Position numbers and translations under genes: made by a program. The notes under the pieces are model-generated. The model was not told the origin of the DNA and did no database searches. It saw only the letters and a list, made by a program, of their open reading frames with translations. A DNA stretch of 28,370 nucleotides from CAZCBX01 sp964497185. Its GTDB lineage: Bacteria; Bdellovibrionota_G; JALEGL01; JAGRMV01. Positions 13,638 through 21,403 of this stretch are shown piece after piece. The stretch's first letter is position 1, and every line of letters begins with the position of its first letter. The stretch spans positions 1-28,370 of the forward strand of contig CAZCBX010000018.1 of assembly GCA_964497185.1 (NCBI GenBank). Reading direction: 5' to 3'.

Positions 13638-15854
13638 ATGTCTGCTGTTTTAGAAGGACTGAATCCTCAGCAAGTCAAAGCGGTTGAGCTTTGCGATCAA
13701 AATTTATTGGTGGTGGCCGGGGCCGGGTCGGGCAAAACCCGCGTGCTCACCCATAAAATTTGTTATTTGATTCAGGAAAAAGGCGTTTATCCCAGTGAAA
13801 TTTTGGCCATGACCTTCTCGAACAAAGCCGCCCGAGAAATGAAAGATCGCATTGGCCGAATGCTCTCAAGCTATGAGCTGCCCTACTCCATTGGCACGTT
13901 TCATTCCATGTGCTTAAAATTGCTTAAAGAATTTCATATGCAGGCTGATTTGCACCCCCAGTTTTCTATTTTTGATGATGCCGATCAACTGGCCCTGCTC
14001 AAACGCATTTTAAAAGATCAAGACATTGACCCCAAAGTACTGTCACCCAAGGCGTTGCGATGGCAAATTGCCCAAGCCAAAAATGAAAGCATTGACCCCA
14101 TTGCCTATCTGCAAGAACATCATTTAATGAGCGACAAAGCCTTGGACATCGCCAAGGCGTATCAAGAGGGTTTAAAAACCAACCAAGCCATGGACTTTGG
14201 CGATTTACTCATCCGAACCATTGCACTTTTACGCAACAACCCATCGGTTAAACAAAACCTGCATACACGCTGGAAATACATACTCATTGACGAGTTTCAA
14301 GACACCAATCAGATTCAAAAAGAACTGGTTCTGGAATTAAAAGGATCGGACGCATTGGTGTGCAGCGTGGGCGACGAAGACCAGTGTATTTATACGTGGC
14401 GCGGCGCGCGCGTTGAAAACATGCTCGAATTTGAGCAAGAGTTTGCGCCTTCTGCCACCGTGAAGCTGGACCAAAACTATCGTTCGACCAAACCCATATT
14501 GGATGTGGCCAATGCCGTGATTTCTCACAATAAAGGTCGGCGTGACAAAGAGCTGTGGACACAGAAAAGCAAAGGCGAAAGTGTCGATTTTTATTTGGCT
14601 GAAGATGATTACGCCGAAGCGCGATACATCCTAGACCATGTGGAAAAAGTAAAGGACCAGCATGGATTAGACTTAAATCAATTTTGTATTTTGTATCGCA
14701 CCCATGTGCAATCCCGCATTTTGGAGGATGAAGCACGCCGTCGCCAGTTGCCTTATCGAATTTTGGGCGGCACACGTTTTTACGATCGTTTGGAAATCAA
14801 AGACGTGGTGGCCATGCTGAAAGTGCTAACCAATCCATTTGACGATGTTTCATTTGAGCGCATTGTGAACAAACCATCTCGCGGCATTGGTGCCAAAACC
14901 CTTGAAAACCTCCGCGCCACCGCAGCGCAATTTGGCACCTCCATGCTGCAGGCCATCCCCAAATTCAAGGGATCCTCCAAAGCTGCCAAAGAACTTGGAA
15001 GCTTTTACTTGTGGATGCAAAACTTGGCAGAAGCTGTGTATGACAAAACGCCCACCCAAATCACCGAAGAGGTTCTGGAAAAAAGTGGATATCTGAAAGC
15101 ACTTGAAAACGAACAAACAGTGGAAGCTGAAGCGCGCATAGAAAACATCGAAGAGCTGCTTCGCACCATGGCCGACTTCGAGGATCAAACCGGCCTGGGC
15201 CTGTTAGAATTCATGGACCAAGTGAGCCTCAACAGCCAATTGGACAATCAAGATTTTGATGCACCCATGCTTACCCTGATGACCGTGCACAACTCCAAAG
15301 GTTTAGAATATCCATATATTTACATTGTGGGTCTGGAAGAAGGCGTATTTCCCCATCAGCGTGCCATCGAAGAAAATGACCCAGACGAAATCGAAGAAGA
15401 ACGTCGACTTTGTTACGTGGCCATGACGCGCGCAGAGCAAAAACTCATGCTGGTGGCTGCTCAAAGGCGTAAGCTCTATCGGTTTACCATGTTCAACCCC
15501 GTATCCCGGTTTTTATCAGAAGTGCCCGAGCACCTGGTAAATCGCATTGACAATCCCGCCATCCATACCCCTAAGCCACGGGGATACGACATTGATGAAT
15601 ACAGCCAGCTCGATGAAATGGAACTGGCGTCCCACCACATTCGGCAAAAGCAGTTTTCTCGCCGTACTCCTACTGCCGTGGCCAACACGCCCTACAAGCC
15701 TGGCGCTTTTGTAATTCACCCCAACTTTGGCAGAGGCATCATCAAACTCACAGAAGGCAAAACCGACAATTTAAAACTGACCATTGCCTTTGAACGCGCC
15801 GGCACCAAAAAAATTCTACTCAACTACTGCCAAAACCTCCAACTTACCTCCTAA
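13638..15854 (+). CDS. pcrA: ATP-dependent DNA helicase, UvrD/PcrA family
   Basis: 738 residues. Superfamily 1A 3'-5' helicase used in nucleotide excision and replication-fork repair. All motifs are present: Q motif LNPQQ, Walker A AGAGSGKT, Ia MTFSNKAA, II DEFQDTN, III GDEDQCIYTWRGA, IV QNYRST, V VHNSKGLEYPYIYIVGLEEG, VI RRLCYVAMTRA. The end (PGAFVIHPNFGRGIIKLTEG) is the Tudor-like C-terminal domain that contacts RNA polymerase in PcrA/UvrD. The ATG at 13638 aligns with family starts; a TATAGC box seven bases before suggests a leaderless or very short leader. It could be named uvrD; sequence alone does not separate them. The stop is one base before a REP-type palindrome. Confidence 0.94.
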   Translation: MSAVLEGLNPQQVKAVELCDQNLLVVAGAGSGKTRVLTHKICYLIQEKGVYPSEILAMTFSNKAAREMKDRIGRMLSSYELPYSIGTFHSMCLKLLKEFHMQADLHPQFSIFDDADQLALLKRILKDQDIDPKVLSPKALRWQIAQAKNESIDPIAYLQEHHLMSDKALDIAKAYQEGLKTNQAMDFGDLLIRTIALLRNNPSVKQNLHTRWKYILIDEFQDTNQIQKELVLELKGSDALVCSVGDEDQCIYTWRGARVENMLEFEQEFAPSATVKLDQNYRSTKPILDVANAVISHNKGRRDKELWTQKSKGESVDFYLAEDDYAEARYILDHVEKVKDQHGLDLNQFCILYRTHVQSRILEDEARRRQLPYRILGGTRFYDRLEIKDVVAMLKVLTNPFDDVSFERIVNKPSRGIGAKTLENLRATAAQFGTSMLQAIPKFKGSSKAAKELGSFYLWMQNLAEAVYDKTPTQITEEVLEKSGYLKALENEQTVEAEARIENIEELLRTMADFEDQTGLGLLEFMDQVSLNSQLDNQDFDAPMLTLMTVHNSKGLEYPYIYIVGLEEGVFPHQRAIEENDPDEIEEERRLCYVAMTRAEQKLMLVAAQRRKLYRFTMFNPVSRFLSEVPEHLVNRIDNPAIHTPKPRGYDIDEYSQLDEMELASHHIRQKQFSRRTPTAVANTPYKPGAFVIHPNFGRGIIKLTEGKTDNLKLTIAFERAGTKKILLNYCQNLQLTS

Positions 15855-15855
15855 C

Positions 15856-15892
15856 AATTGGGGACAGACACCTAAGGTGTCTGTCCCCAATT
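15856..15892. repeat. REP-type palindrome 1
   Basis: Perfect 18-bp arms AATTGGGGACAGACACCT and complement around one central A. Begins one base after the pcrA stop, so it forms a strong hairpin at the 3' end of that mRNA. No T-run follows, so not a typical intrinsic terminator. Confidence 0.9.
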
Positions 15893-15908
15893 TGGCACGG
15901 TATATGCT
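15893..15908 (+). promoter_or_regulatory. Sigma-54-like promoter candidate for the transposase
   Basis: TGGCACG-GTAT-ATGCT: perfect -24 element, correct spacing, one mismatch in the -12 element. It directly abuts palindrome 1. The predicted transcription start falls within a few bases of ATG 15920, giving a leaderless or nearly leaderless mRNA, in line with the missing Shine-Dalgarno. Confidence 0.4.
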
Positions 15909-15919
15909 TATGGGTAAGT

Positions 15920-16525
15920 ATGCCTAGAACTGCTCGTATCGTAATCCCTGGTGTTGCTCATCATGTTGTGCAACGTGGTAATCGGAAACAAAAAGTATTT
16001 TTTCGAGATGACCATTATCGTCTCTATTTAAAAGTACTTGCTGAGCATTGCATTTTGCATCATATCACCATTCATACTTACTGCTTGATGAGCAATCATG
16101 TCCATTTTGTAATGGTGCCGTCTGATTCTCGGTCACTCGCCCTCTGCATGAAGCACACGCACCAAAAATATACGCGCATCATTAACCAAGAGAATAATTG
16201 GACTGGCTGTTTGTGGCAGGGACGATTTTTTTCTAGACCCATGGATGAAGTTTATACTTTGTATGCAGCAAGATACATTGAACGAAACCCTGTGGAAGCC
16301 GGATTGGTCCGCAAAAGTCAATGGTATCCCTGGAGTGGCGCTTATGAAAAACAACCTTATTTCATGCAAAGGGTATTACACCAAGCGCCTCTATACGATG
16401 CTTTTGATTCATGGCGGAATTTCGTCAACAACGGCCCCACCAAAGAAGTATACGACGAGCGTATTCGCATCCAAAATAATCAAAACCCCTTGGGCAACAT
16501 TCATCATTTGGGGACAGACACCTAG
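15920..16525 (+). CDS. REP-associated tyrosine transposase (RAYT, Y1/IS200-like)
   Basis: 201 residues. Starts MPRTARIVIPGVAHHVVQRGN, the typical RAYT N-terminus. Metal-binding HUH motif His60-Val-His62 in MSNHVHFVMVP and catalytic Tyr119 in ARYIERNPVEAGLV; also WQGRFFSRPMDE before it. RAYTs are single-domain nucleases that cut and join single-stranded DNA at REP hairpins and are thought to spread them. The gene lies between palindromes 1 and 2; its last codons and TAG stop (16523-16525) fall inside palindrome 2, so the C-terminus LGTDT is encoded by the repeat arm. No Shine-Dalgarno is seen. Appears intact. Confidence 0.92.
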   Translation: MPRTARIVIPGVAHHVVQRGNRKQKVFFRDDHYRLYLKVLAEHCILHHITIHTYCLMSNHVHFVMVPSDSRSLALCMKHTHQKYTRIINQENNWTGCLWQGRFFSRPMDEVYTLYAARYIERNPVEAGLVRKSQWYPWSGAYEKQPYFMQRVLHQAPLYDAFDSWRNFVNNGPTKEVYDERIRIQNNQNPLGNIHHLGTDT

Positions 16526-16538
16526 GTGTCTGTCCCCA
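16509..16538. repeat. REP-type palindrome 2
   Basis: Perfect 30-bp palindrome, arms TGGGGACAGACACCT and complement with no unpaired centre (CCTAGG). Holds the transposase stop codon TAG. Confidence 0.9.
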
Positions 16539-16586
16539 TTATTTTGCTAAGCGGGTGGTATTGCTTTGTGTTTTGGGGTATTAGGC

Positions 16587-16619
16587 TTGGGGACAGACAC
16601 CTTAGGTGTCTGTCCCCAA
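16587..16619. repeat. REP-type palindrome 3
   Basis: Arms TTGGGGACAGACACCT and complement around one central T; 48 bases after palindrome 2. Ends five bases before the AAGGAGG ribosome binding site of ychF, so any ychF mRNA started upstream carries this hairpin in its leader. Confidence 0.9.
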
Positions 16620-16635
16620 CTGTAAGGAGGTTTTT

Positions 16636-17730
16636 ATGGGTTTGTCTTGTGGAATTGTGGGTTTGCCCAATGTGGGAAAATCAACGCTTTTTAATGCGTT
16701 GACCAAGGCTGGGATTGAAGCGTCGAATTATCCGTTTTGCACGATTGATCCCAATGTGGGAGTGGTGAAGGTGCCCGATGCTCGTTTGTCGGAAGTGGCC
16801 AAATTGGTGGGGTCCAAAGAAGTTATTCCAACCATTATTGAATTTGTGGATATTGCTGGCCTGGTCAAAGGCGCCAGCCAAGGCGAAGGTTTGGGCAACC
16901 AGTTTTTAAGCCACATTCGTCAAGTCGATGCCATTTGCCACGTGCTCCGCTGTTTTGATGATGGCAATGTGGTGCATGTGGAAGGGGGCATTGATCCCAT
17001 CCGCGACAAAGAAATCATTGACCTCGAACTGTGCTTGGCGGATTTAGAAAGTGTTGAAAAATCACTGAAAAAAAATGCCGGCGCCGCCAAATCGGGCAAC
17101 AAAGACATGATCGCCAAAATGGCTGTGCTTGAAAAAATTAAGGCCGTATTGGCCGAAGGCCAGCCGGTGCGCAGCATGGACCTAACCGATGATGAATTGG
17201 CGCGCATCAAAGACAATCAACTCATTACCATTAAACCGGTGTTGTATGTTTGCAACGTTGGTGAAGACGAGCTGGACAAAGGCAACGCGCTGACCGAAAA
17301 AGTACAAGCCATGGCGGCATCTGAAAACGCCGATGTGGTGTTGGTGTCGGCCAAAGTTGAAGCAGAAATTGCTGAACTCGAAGGCGAAGAACGTCAAATG
17401 TTTTTGGACGAGCTGGGCATCAGCGAATCGGGCCTGGATCGCGTGATACGCGCTGGCTACAAACTTTTAAACCTGATTACTTATTTTACAGCAGGGCCCA
17501 AAGAGGCACGTGCATGGACAATTACTGCAGGGACCAAAGCTCCTCAAGCTGCGGGTGTGATTCATACAGATTTTGAGCGAGGCTTTATTCGTGCCGAAGT
17601 TTACCACTGCGATCACCTACTAACCCATAAAACTGAAACCGCTGTAAAAGAAAAAGGGTTGTTGCGAAGTGAAGGCAAGGAATACGTTTTTCAAGACGGC
17701 GACATCGCCAATTTCCGCTTTAACGTATAA
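16636..17730 (+). CDS. ychF: Redox-regulated ATPase/GTPase YchF (Obg family, OLA1)
   Basis: 364 residues, as expected. P-loop GLPNVGKST (G1), DIAGLVKGASQGEGLGNQFL (G3 and the diagnostic YchF segment), helical insert after it, and a C-terminal TGS domain (AWTITAGTKAPQAAGVIHTDFERGFIRAEV). YchF binds ATP in preference to GTP and associates with ribosomes; linked to stress responses. Start at ATG 16636 chosen because AAGGAGG lies immediately upstream and MGLSCGIVGLPNVGKS matches family starts. Promoter unclear: palindrome 3 occupies the region just upstream, so it may depend on read-through from the transposase unit or a promoter between palindromes 2 and 3. Confidence 0.96.
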   Translation: MGLSCGIVGLPNVGKSTLFNALTKAGIEASNYPFCTIDPNVGVVKVPDARLSEVAKLVGSKEVIPTIIEFVDIAGLVKGASQGEGLGNQFLSHIRQVDAICHVLRCFDDGNVVHVEGGIDPIRDKEIIDLELCLADLESVEKSLKKNAGAAKSGNKDMIAKMAVLEKIKAVLAEGQPVRSMDLTDDELARIKDNQLITIKPVLYVCNVGEDELDKGNALTEKVQAMAASENADVVLVSAKVEAEIAELEGEERQMFLDELGISESGLDRVIRAGYKLLNLITYFTAGPKEARAWTITAGTKAPQAAGVIHTDFERGFIRAEVYHCDHLLTHKTETAVKEKGLLRSEGKEYVFQDGDIANFRFNV

Positions 17731-17760
17731 AAGATCACACATCCACCCTACCCATTCCAT

Positions 17761-17797
17761 AAAAAAAAGCCTTTGCCATGAGCAAAGGCTTTTTTTT
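17761..17797. terminator. Bidirectional intrinsic terminator
   Basis: A8-GCCTTTGC, loop CATGA, GCAAAGGC-T8: a 16-bp stem with T-runs on both strands. Lies between the convergent ychF and the T9SS-sorted protein gene and serves both. Confidence 0.93.
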
Positions 17798-17825
17798 CCA
17801 AAGGAAAATATGAATGGTTTATGAC

Positions 17826-18803
17826 TTACTGCTTAATAAATCGTTTACGGCCAAACTCACCGTTTTGCTGGTTTTCAATCGCAACCACATAAGCACCACT
17901 GCTTAAATTGGAAACATCCAAAGAAGTGGTTAACTGGTTTAAGCGCTGAGTAAGCACCGCACGGCCAGACAAATCAAAAACGCGCAAGGTCGTATTTGCA
18001 AGGTTGAGGGAACTGTCGTTCACCTTAACCCAAACCTGGTCATTGGCAGGACTTGGATAAATATTCATGTCTATGGTGGGTTGGTCGAAATTTCTAACAG
18101 AAGTCAGCACATTGATACTCACACAAGTAAAACCTTCTTGCCAGTTATCGAAAGAAGATGGATCCACCGCTTGTCCATGAGGGTAGATCAAAAGACAAAG
18201 TTGACCATTGATCAAACCATCGGTGGTAACTTGCATAATCATAACTCTGTTATTGCCCAATTCGGAATTTGGTAACGCGTTGGGGCTATTAATAAAACTA
18301 ATATTATTGCCATCATCATTAACATTGATTGGATCCGCAAATACGCCCGAACCAAGCTCACTGTCCATACTTAAAATTCCACCCGAAGGAGCCCAAGGGC
18401 TGTTTACATCAGTTGCAAAGTAAAAGCTGCCTGCATCTTCATTGGTTTCTTTACCCAAAGTAATGAATGAAGTGTACTGATAGGTCAAATTGCTATCGTT
18501 GAACAAATCGGCGTTTAGAGGACCTTTAAAATCCACATCTGGATGAACCCAAATATCTCCATCTACGATTTCAAGTCCTTGAAAGCCACCAAAATCCTGT
18601 CCGCCCACAACAGCAGCAAGAAAATCATCATTATTGTCGAGTTCAGCGTAGACGCGGTAAGTCGTGTGGCCTTCCAGTTCAGCAACCGAGCCTGTGTGCT
18701 CATGGATTGGCTCTGCCACGATATTAACAGCATTTGCGGCAGATGAAAGGGCCATAGAAGTGGCCAAAAGGCCGCCAAAAATTAGTTTGTTTTTTCTGTT
18801 CAT
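17826..18803 (-). CDS. Secreted protein with C-terminal type IX secretion (T9SS type A) sorting domain
   Basis: 325 residues. Sec signal peptide KLIFGGLLATSMALSSAANA. The body (TTYRVYAELDNNDDFLAAVVG, YQYTSFITLGKE, VMIMQVTTDGLINGQL) resembles an uncharacterised extracellular domain with the pattern T-YRVYAEL and V-QVTTDG. The last ~80 residues fit a T9SS sorting domain: NIYPSPANDQVWVKV, LRVFDLSGRAV, LDVSNLSSGAYVVAI and a final KRFIKQ. In Bacteroidota such domains direct export through the Por/Gld channel and are usually removed. No Shine-Dalgarno before ATG 18803; the leader is AT-rich. Divergent from the FG-GAP protein gene with a 145-base shared upstream region. No T9SS machinery gene in this window. 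Confidence 0.82.
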   Translation of the reverse strand: MNRKNKLIFGGLLATSMALSSAANAVNIVAEPIHEHTGSVAELEGHTTYRVYAELDNNDDFLAAVVGGQDFGGFQGLEIVDGDIWVHPDVDFKGPLNADLFNDSNLTYQYTSFITLGKETNEDAGSFYFATDVNSPWAPSGGILSMDSELGSGVFADPINVNDDGNNISFINSPNALPNSELGNNRVMIMQVTTDGLINGQLCLLIYPHGQAVDPSSFDNWQEGFTCVSINVLTSVRNFDQPTIDMNIYPSPANDQVWVKVNDSSLNLANTTLRVFDLSGRAVLTQRLNQLTTSLDVSNLSSGAYVVAIENQQNGEFGRKRFIKQ

Positions 18804-18948
18804 AAATTTGCGCTAACAAAGTTTAAAAATAATTGCAAGTTTTTTTTTGGATATTGATATTTCTTATTGACTTAGTGTGTAAAAAGTGAAAAGTAGTTTG
18901 ATAGAACATTTAGAAAACCCACGATTTTAACCCAAAGGAGCCGCCCAA

Positions 18949-20598
18949 GTGTCTCAATTATCTTTACAACGTTTTTGTCTATCATTCTTACTAGCTGTAT
19001 TTTTTGGCTGTATGCCACTGGCAACATTTGCCCAGAGCGGTAACGGATGCCCAGCTGATTTAAACGAAGATGGAGTCTTAAGTTCTTTGGATATTCAGCT
19101 GTTGGAAAGTCAGTATGAAAGCGGCACGATTAGCATGGAGCAATTGACATACACACTAAAGTTGATCCACGATGGTTGTGACGGAACGGTTTCTTTTATT
19201 CTGCCAACTTGTGGCGTAGATATTGACGCCGAAGGTTTTTGTGACCCTTCCACCTCTTCTTTTCAAACCACGCCTTGTTCGGGCACAGCCATGGACGGCA
19301 AATTTGGCATTGGTGGCGACATTGTGGGTAAATGCATGGTGGTCACTTCTGACGATGAAATCTCTATGTTTGTTGAAGAAAACGGCGTGTGGCAGCAACT
19401 GGATCTAACCATTCCTTATGAAAATGCAGGCTCTAGCACGGCTCCCAACACAGGTTTTGGCGAGTATGGCGCCATTAAAATTACCCATGATTACCTTTTT
19501 GTCGGTACACCTTTGATTGATGGTGGGTATGTCTATATCTACAAAAAAAATACAGATGGTACATGGCCGGACACCCCGAGCGTAACACTGACCGCGCCTG
19601 ATGGAGACAATGGTGATCAGTTTGGTATCAGCATTGATGCTAAGAATGGCTATTTAATTGTGGGTGCACCCAATGACGACGGCGACGATGTGACCCTGAA
19701 CCAAACCAACAGCGGAGCAGCTTATCTTTATAAGTTGATCGGCGATATATGGACTTTTGAAAAAAAATGGAAAGCAGCAACACCAGATGAAAGTGTACCC
19801 TATAATGCTTCTCTGATGGGCTTTTCAGTTGCGTTGGATCTTGAAGAAGACGGCGATCTATATGCCTATGCAGGCGCGCCTCAAGATATGATCAATGCTG
19901 AAGGAACGTTGATTGCTTGTGACACACCCGGCGTAAACTGTTTTGAACCAGGTTTGTACATCAATCCGGAAGATATAGGTTCATTCGTTCCACATGGTGC
20001 TGTTTATACCCTTAAGCGGGGAACAGACAGTTGGCCCGATAACTCTGCAACCAAGGTGATTCGCACCTTTAATACTAAATCTGAGTTTGGTTTCCGCGTG
20101 GATGCACGCAATGGCCGTTTGGCTGTGTCTAGTCGAAAGGGCTTAGTCGATGGTGTTGGCCGTGCTGGTTTTGCCGAAGTTTTTGTAAAATCACCTGAAT
20201 GGAACAACTATGCATCTAGTGGTTCCTTGACAGCAAATGCAGCCATGATCAATGATTTTGCGGGCTCCGAACTTCAAATTGTGGGCAACGATGCATACGG
20301 GTACTACTTAGCCATTGGCGTGATCAATGGGCGAAATGAGAATGATATCCAAACTGGACGGGTTGATTTGTACCGTAATGTTTCAGGGACAAACAATTGG
20401 ACCTTCCATCAACATTTGCAAACCGGCGAAGACACGCCCTACTCTTATTTCGGCGGTACCATGCTTAGAATGGATGAGGAACGAACGGGCGCTGATTGTG
20501 GTATCCGATGTGTTGTCGGCGCACCGCTGAACAACGATGGACGCGTATTGACATACCGTTTGGACACTGAAGGCAACTTTCAGCCTGAGCAAGAATAA
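18949..20598 (+). CDS. Secreted FG-GAP/integrin-like beta-propeller protein
   Basis: 549 residues from a GTG start supported by AAAGGAG eight bases ahead. Signal peptide (FCLSFLLAVFFGCMPLATFAQS). Residues ~33-60 hold a dockerin-like calcium motif CPADLNEDGVLSSLDIQLL. Then come FG-GAP-type blades: GDQFGISIDAKNGYLIVGAP, MGFSVALDLEEDGDLYAYAG, FGFRVDARNGRLAVSS, GSELQIVGNDAYGYYLAIG and FGGTMLRMDEERTG..VVGAPLNNDGRV. Such propellers are extracellular and often bind calcium and mediate adhesion. Several cysteine pairs support an oxidising location. It lacks the T9SS tail of its divergent neighbour. A strong terminator lies just past its stop, inside the convergent GST gene. Ligand unknown. Confidence 0.85.
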   Translation: MSQLSLQRFCLSFLLAVFFGCMPLATFAQSGNGCPADLNEDGVLSSLDIQLLESQYESGTISMEQLTYTLKLIHDGCDGTVSFILPTCGVDIDAEGFCDPSTSSFQTTPCSGTAMDGKFGIGGDIVGKCMVVTSDDEISMFVEENGVWQQLDLTIPYENAGSSTAPNTGFGEYGAIKITHDYLFVGTPLIDGGYVYIYKKNTDGTWPDTPSVTLTAPDGDNGDQFGISIDAKNGYLIVGAPNDDGDDVTLNQTNSGAAYLYKLIGDIWTFEKKWKAATPDESVPYNASLMGFSVALDLEEDGDLYAYAGAPQDMINAEGTLIACDTPGVNCFEPGLYINPEDIGSFVPHGAVYTLKRGTDSWPDNSATKVIRTFNTKSEFGFRVDARNGRLAVSSRKGLVDGVGRAGFAEVFVKSPEWNNYASSGSLTANAAMINDFAGSELQIVGNDAYGYYLAIGVINGRNENDIQTGRVDLYRNVSGTNNWTFHQHLQTGEDTPYSYFGGTMLRMDEERTGADCGIRCVVGAPLNNDGRVLTYRLDTEGNFQPEQE

Positions 20599-20618
20599 AC
20601 TTTTATTTGCCGCTTGAT

Positions 20619-21266
20619 TTAAGTGGTGGCCTGCTGGGCAAGAGCATTGAGCTTTTGGACAGCAGGCCTTTTTTGTATGCGTTGATGGTATTGATTTAAC
20701 GCTTCAGGCAGCTGTGGCATTTTGGCTTTGATGCCCCAGCTTAATAGGTAGCCCAAGCATACATCCACCATTTGAAAATGCTCACCCAATGCATAAGCCC
20801 CTGTATCTTTTAAATGGTGACCCAAGAAAGCACAGGCTTTTTCATATTCTTTTTCTACGATGTTCTTGATGGCGGGTACGCGGCTGTCGGGTGGATATAC
20901 AAAAGCGTGTTTGGCTTTGGTCCATAGGGGTGGCTCCAACTCTGTAAAACCAAAATACATCCACTGTTCGTATTGATCCCGAGCTGGGGTGCTGGCTTGT
21001 GGGATGAGGACGGCATGGTCTTGATAATGGGTGGCCAAGTGGTGCAGGATTGCGCCCGACTCTGTGATGATGCGATCACCGGTTTTGAGGGCTGGTACTT
21101 TTTGATACGGATGGATGGCACGGTAGGCCGCGGTTTGGTGCTCGCCTTTGCTTAGGTCAATGGGGTGAAGGGTATAGGCCACGTTTAATTCTTCGCAGGC
21201 CCATGCAATGCGGTAGCCCCGATCGTGCAGGCTGCCGTAAATGGTAAGGGGTTTGGGTAACGCCAT
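20619..21266 (-). CDS. Glutathione S-transferase
   Basis: 215 residues. N-terminal thioredoxin-like domain with LTIYGSLHDRGYRIAWACEELN, the cis-proline segment YQKVPALKTGD and glutathione-binding TESGAILHHLA; C-terminal helical domain with LGEHFQMVDVCLGYLLSWG, the usual N-capping box. Bacterial GSTs of this type conjugate or reduce substrates with glutathione in the cytoplasm; the actual substrate cannot be told. Nearest in look to beta/theta-class or MaiA-like proteins. Starts MALPKPLTIYG at ATG 21266 with no Shine-Dalgarno. 137 bases after secA on the same strand. Its last codons contain a hairpin and T-run that act on the opposite strand. Confidence 0.88.
   Translation of the reverse strand: MALPKPLTIYGSLHDRGYRIAWACEELNVAYTLHPIDLSKGEHQTAAYRAIHPYQKVPALKTGDRIITESGAILHHLATHYQDHAVLIPQASTPARDQYEQWMYFGFTELEPPLWTKAKHAFVYPPDSRVPAIKNIVEKEYEKACAFLGHHLKDTGAYALGEHFQMVDVCLGYLLSWGIKAKMPQLPEALNQYHQRIQKRPAVQKLNALAQQATT
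20628..20674 (+). terminator. Intrinsic terminator for the FG-GAP gene, inside the GST coding region
   Basis: GGCCTGCTG (20628-20636) pairs with CAGCAGGCC (20660-20668), with an inner stem AAGAGC / GCTTTT, followed by six T. It acts for plus-strand transcripts, 30 bases after the FG-GAP gene stop, yet lies within the last codons of the convergent GST gene. Confidence 0.75.
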
Positions 21267-21367
21267 ATTTAAAAAGATAGCCGATGTGGACTGATGAAGA
21301 TAGCAAAAAGAAAACGCGGAGTTTTTTACAAGGATCCAGCGGTCCCTCGGTGCTGATTTCAGTTATA

Positions 21368-21389
21368 GGGGGCACCTGCCCCCGGATCC
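21368..21389. other. GC-rich hairpin between secA and GST genes
   Basis: GGGGGC-ACCT-GCCCCC (21368-21383) in the 137-base spacer after secA, followed by GGATCC (21384-21389). Stable but without a T-run on either strand; it may protect the secA 3' end or slow polymerase. Confidence 0.45.
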
Positions 21390-21403
21390 GTTTTAACCAA
21401 AAG

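Larger units (their letters stand above)
15856..16619 (+). mobile_element. RAYT/REP unit between pcrA and ychF
   Basis: A Y1-type transposase gene bounded by copies of one palindrome: one on the left side and two on the right, sharing the arm GGGGACAGACACC and its complement. This is the layout of a REP-associated tyrosine transposase with its own hairpins. The unit sits between two housekeeping genes, right after the pcrA stop and right before the ychF ribosome binding site, with no target-site duplication evident. Confidence 0.8.

Noticed and set aside
14284..14775. Minus-strand open frame of 163 codons opposite pcrA
   Set aside because: Antisense shadow of the helicase motifs; no independent coding evidence.
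14933..14947. Sigma-54-like match TGGCACC-TCC-ATGCT
   Set aside because: Lies inside the pcrA coding sequence, has wrong spacing and a mismatch, and no gene starts downstream.
15856..15892. Palindrome 1 as an intrinsic terminator of pcrA
   Set aside because: No T-run follows, and identical hairpins recur around the transposase, so it is best explained as a REP element.
15856..16619. CRISPR-like look of repeated GGGGACAGACACC
   Set aside because: Spacing is irregular, each unit is a full palindrome, and a RAYT gene lies between them; this is a REP system.
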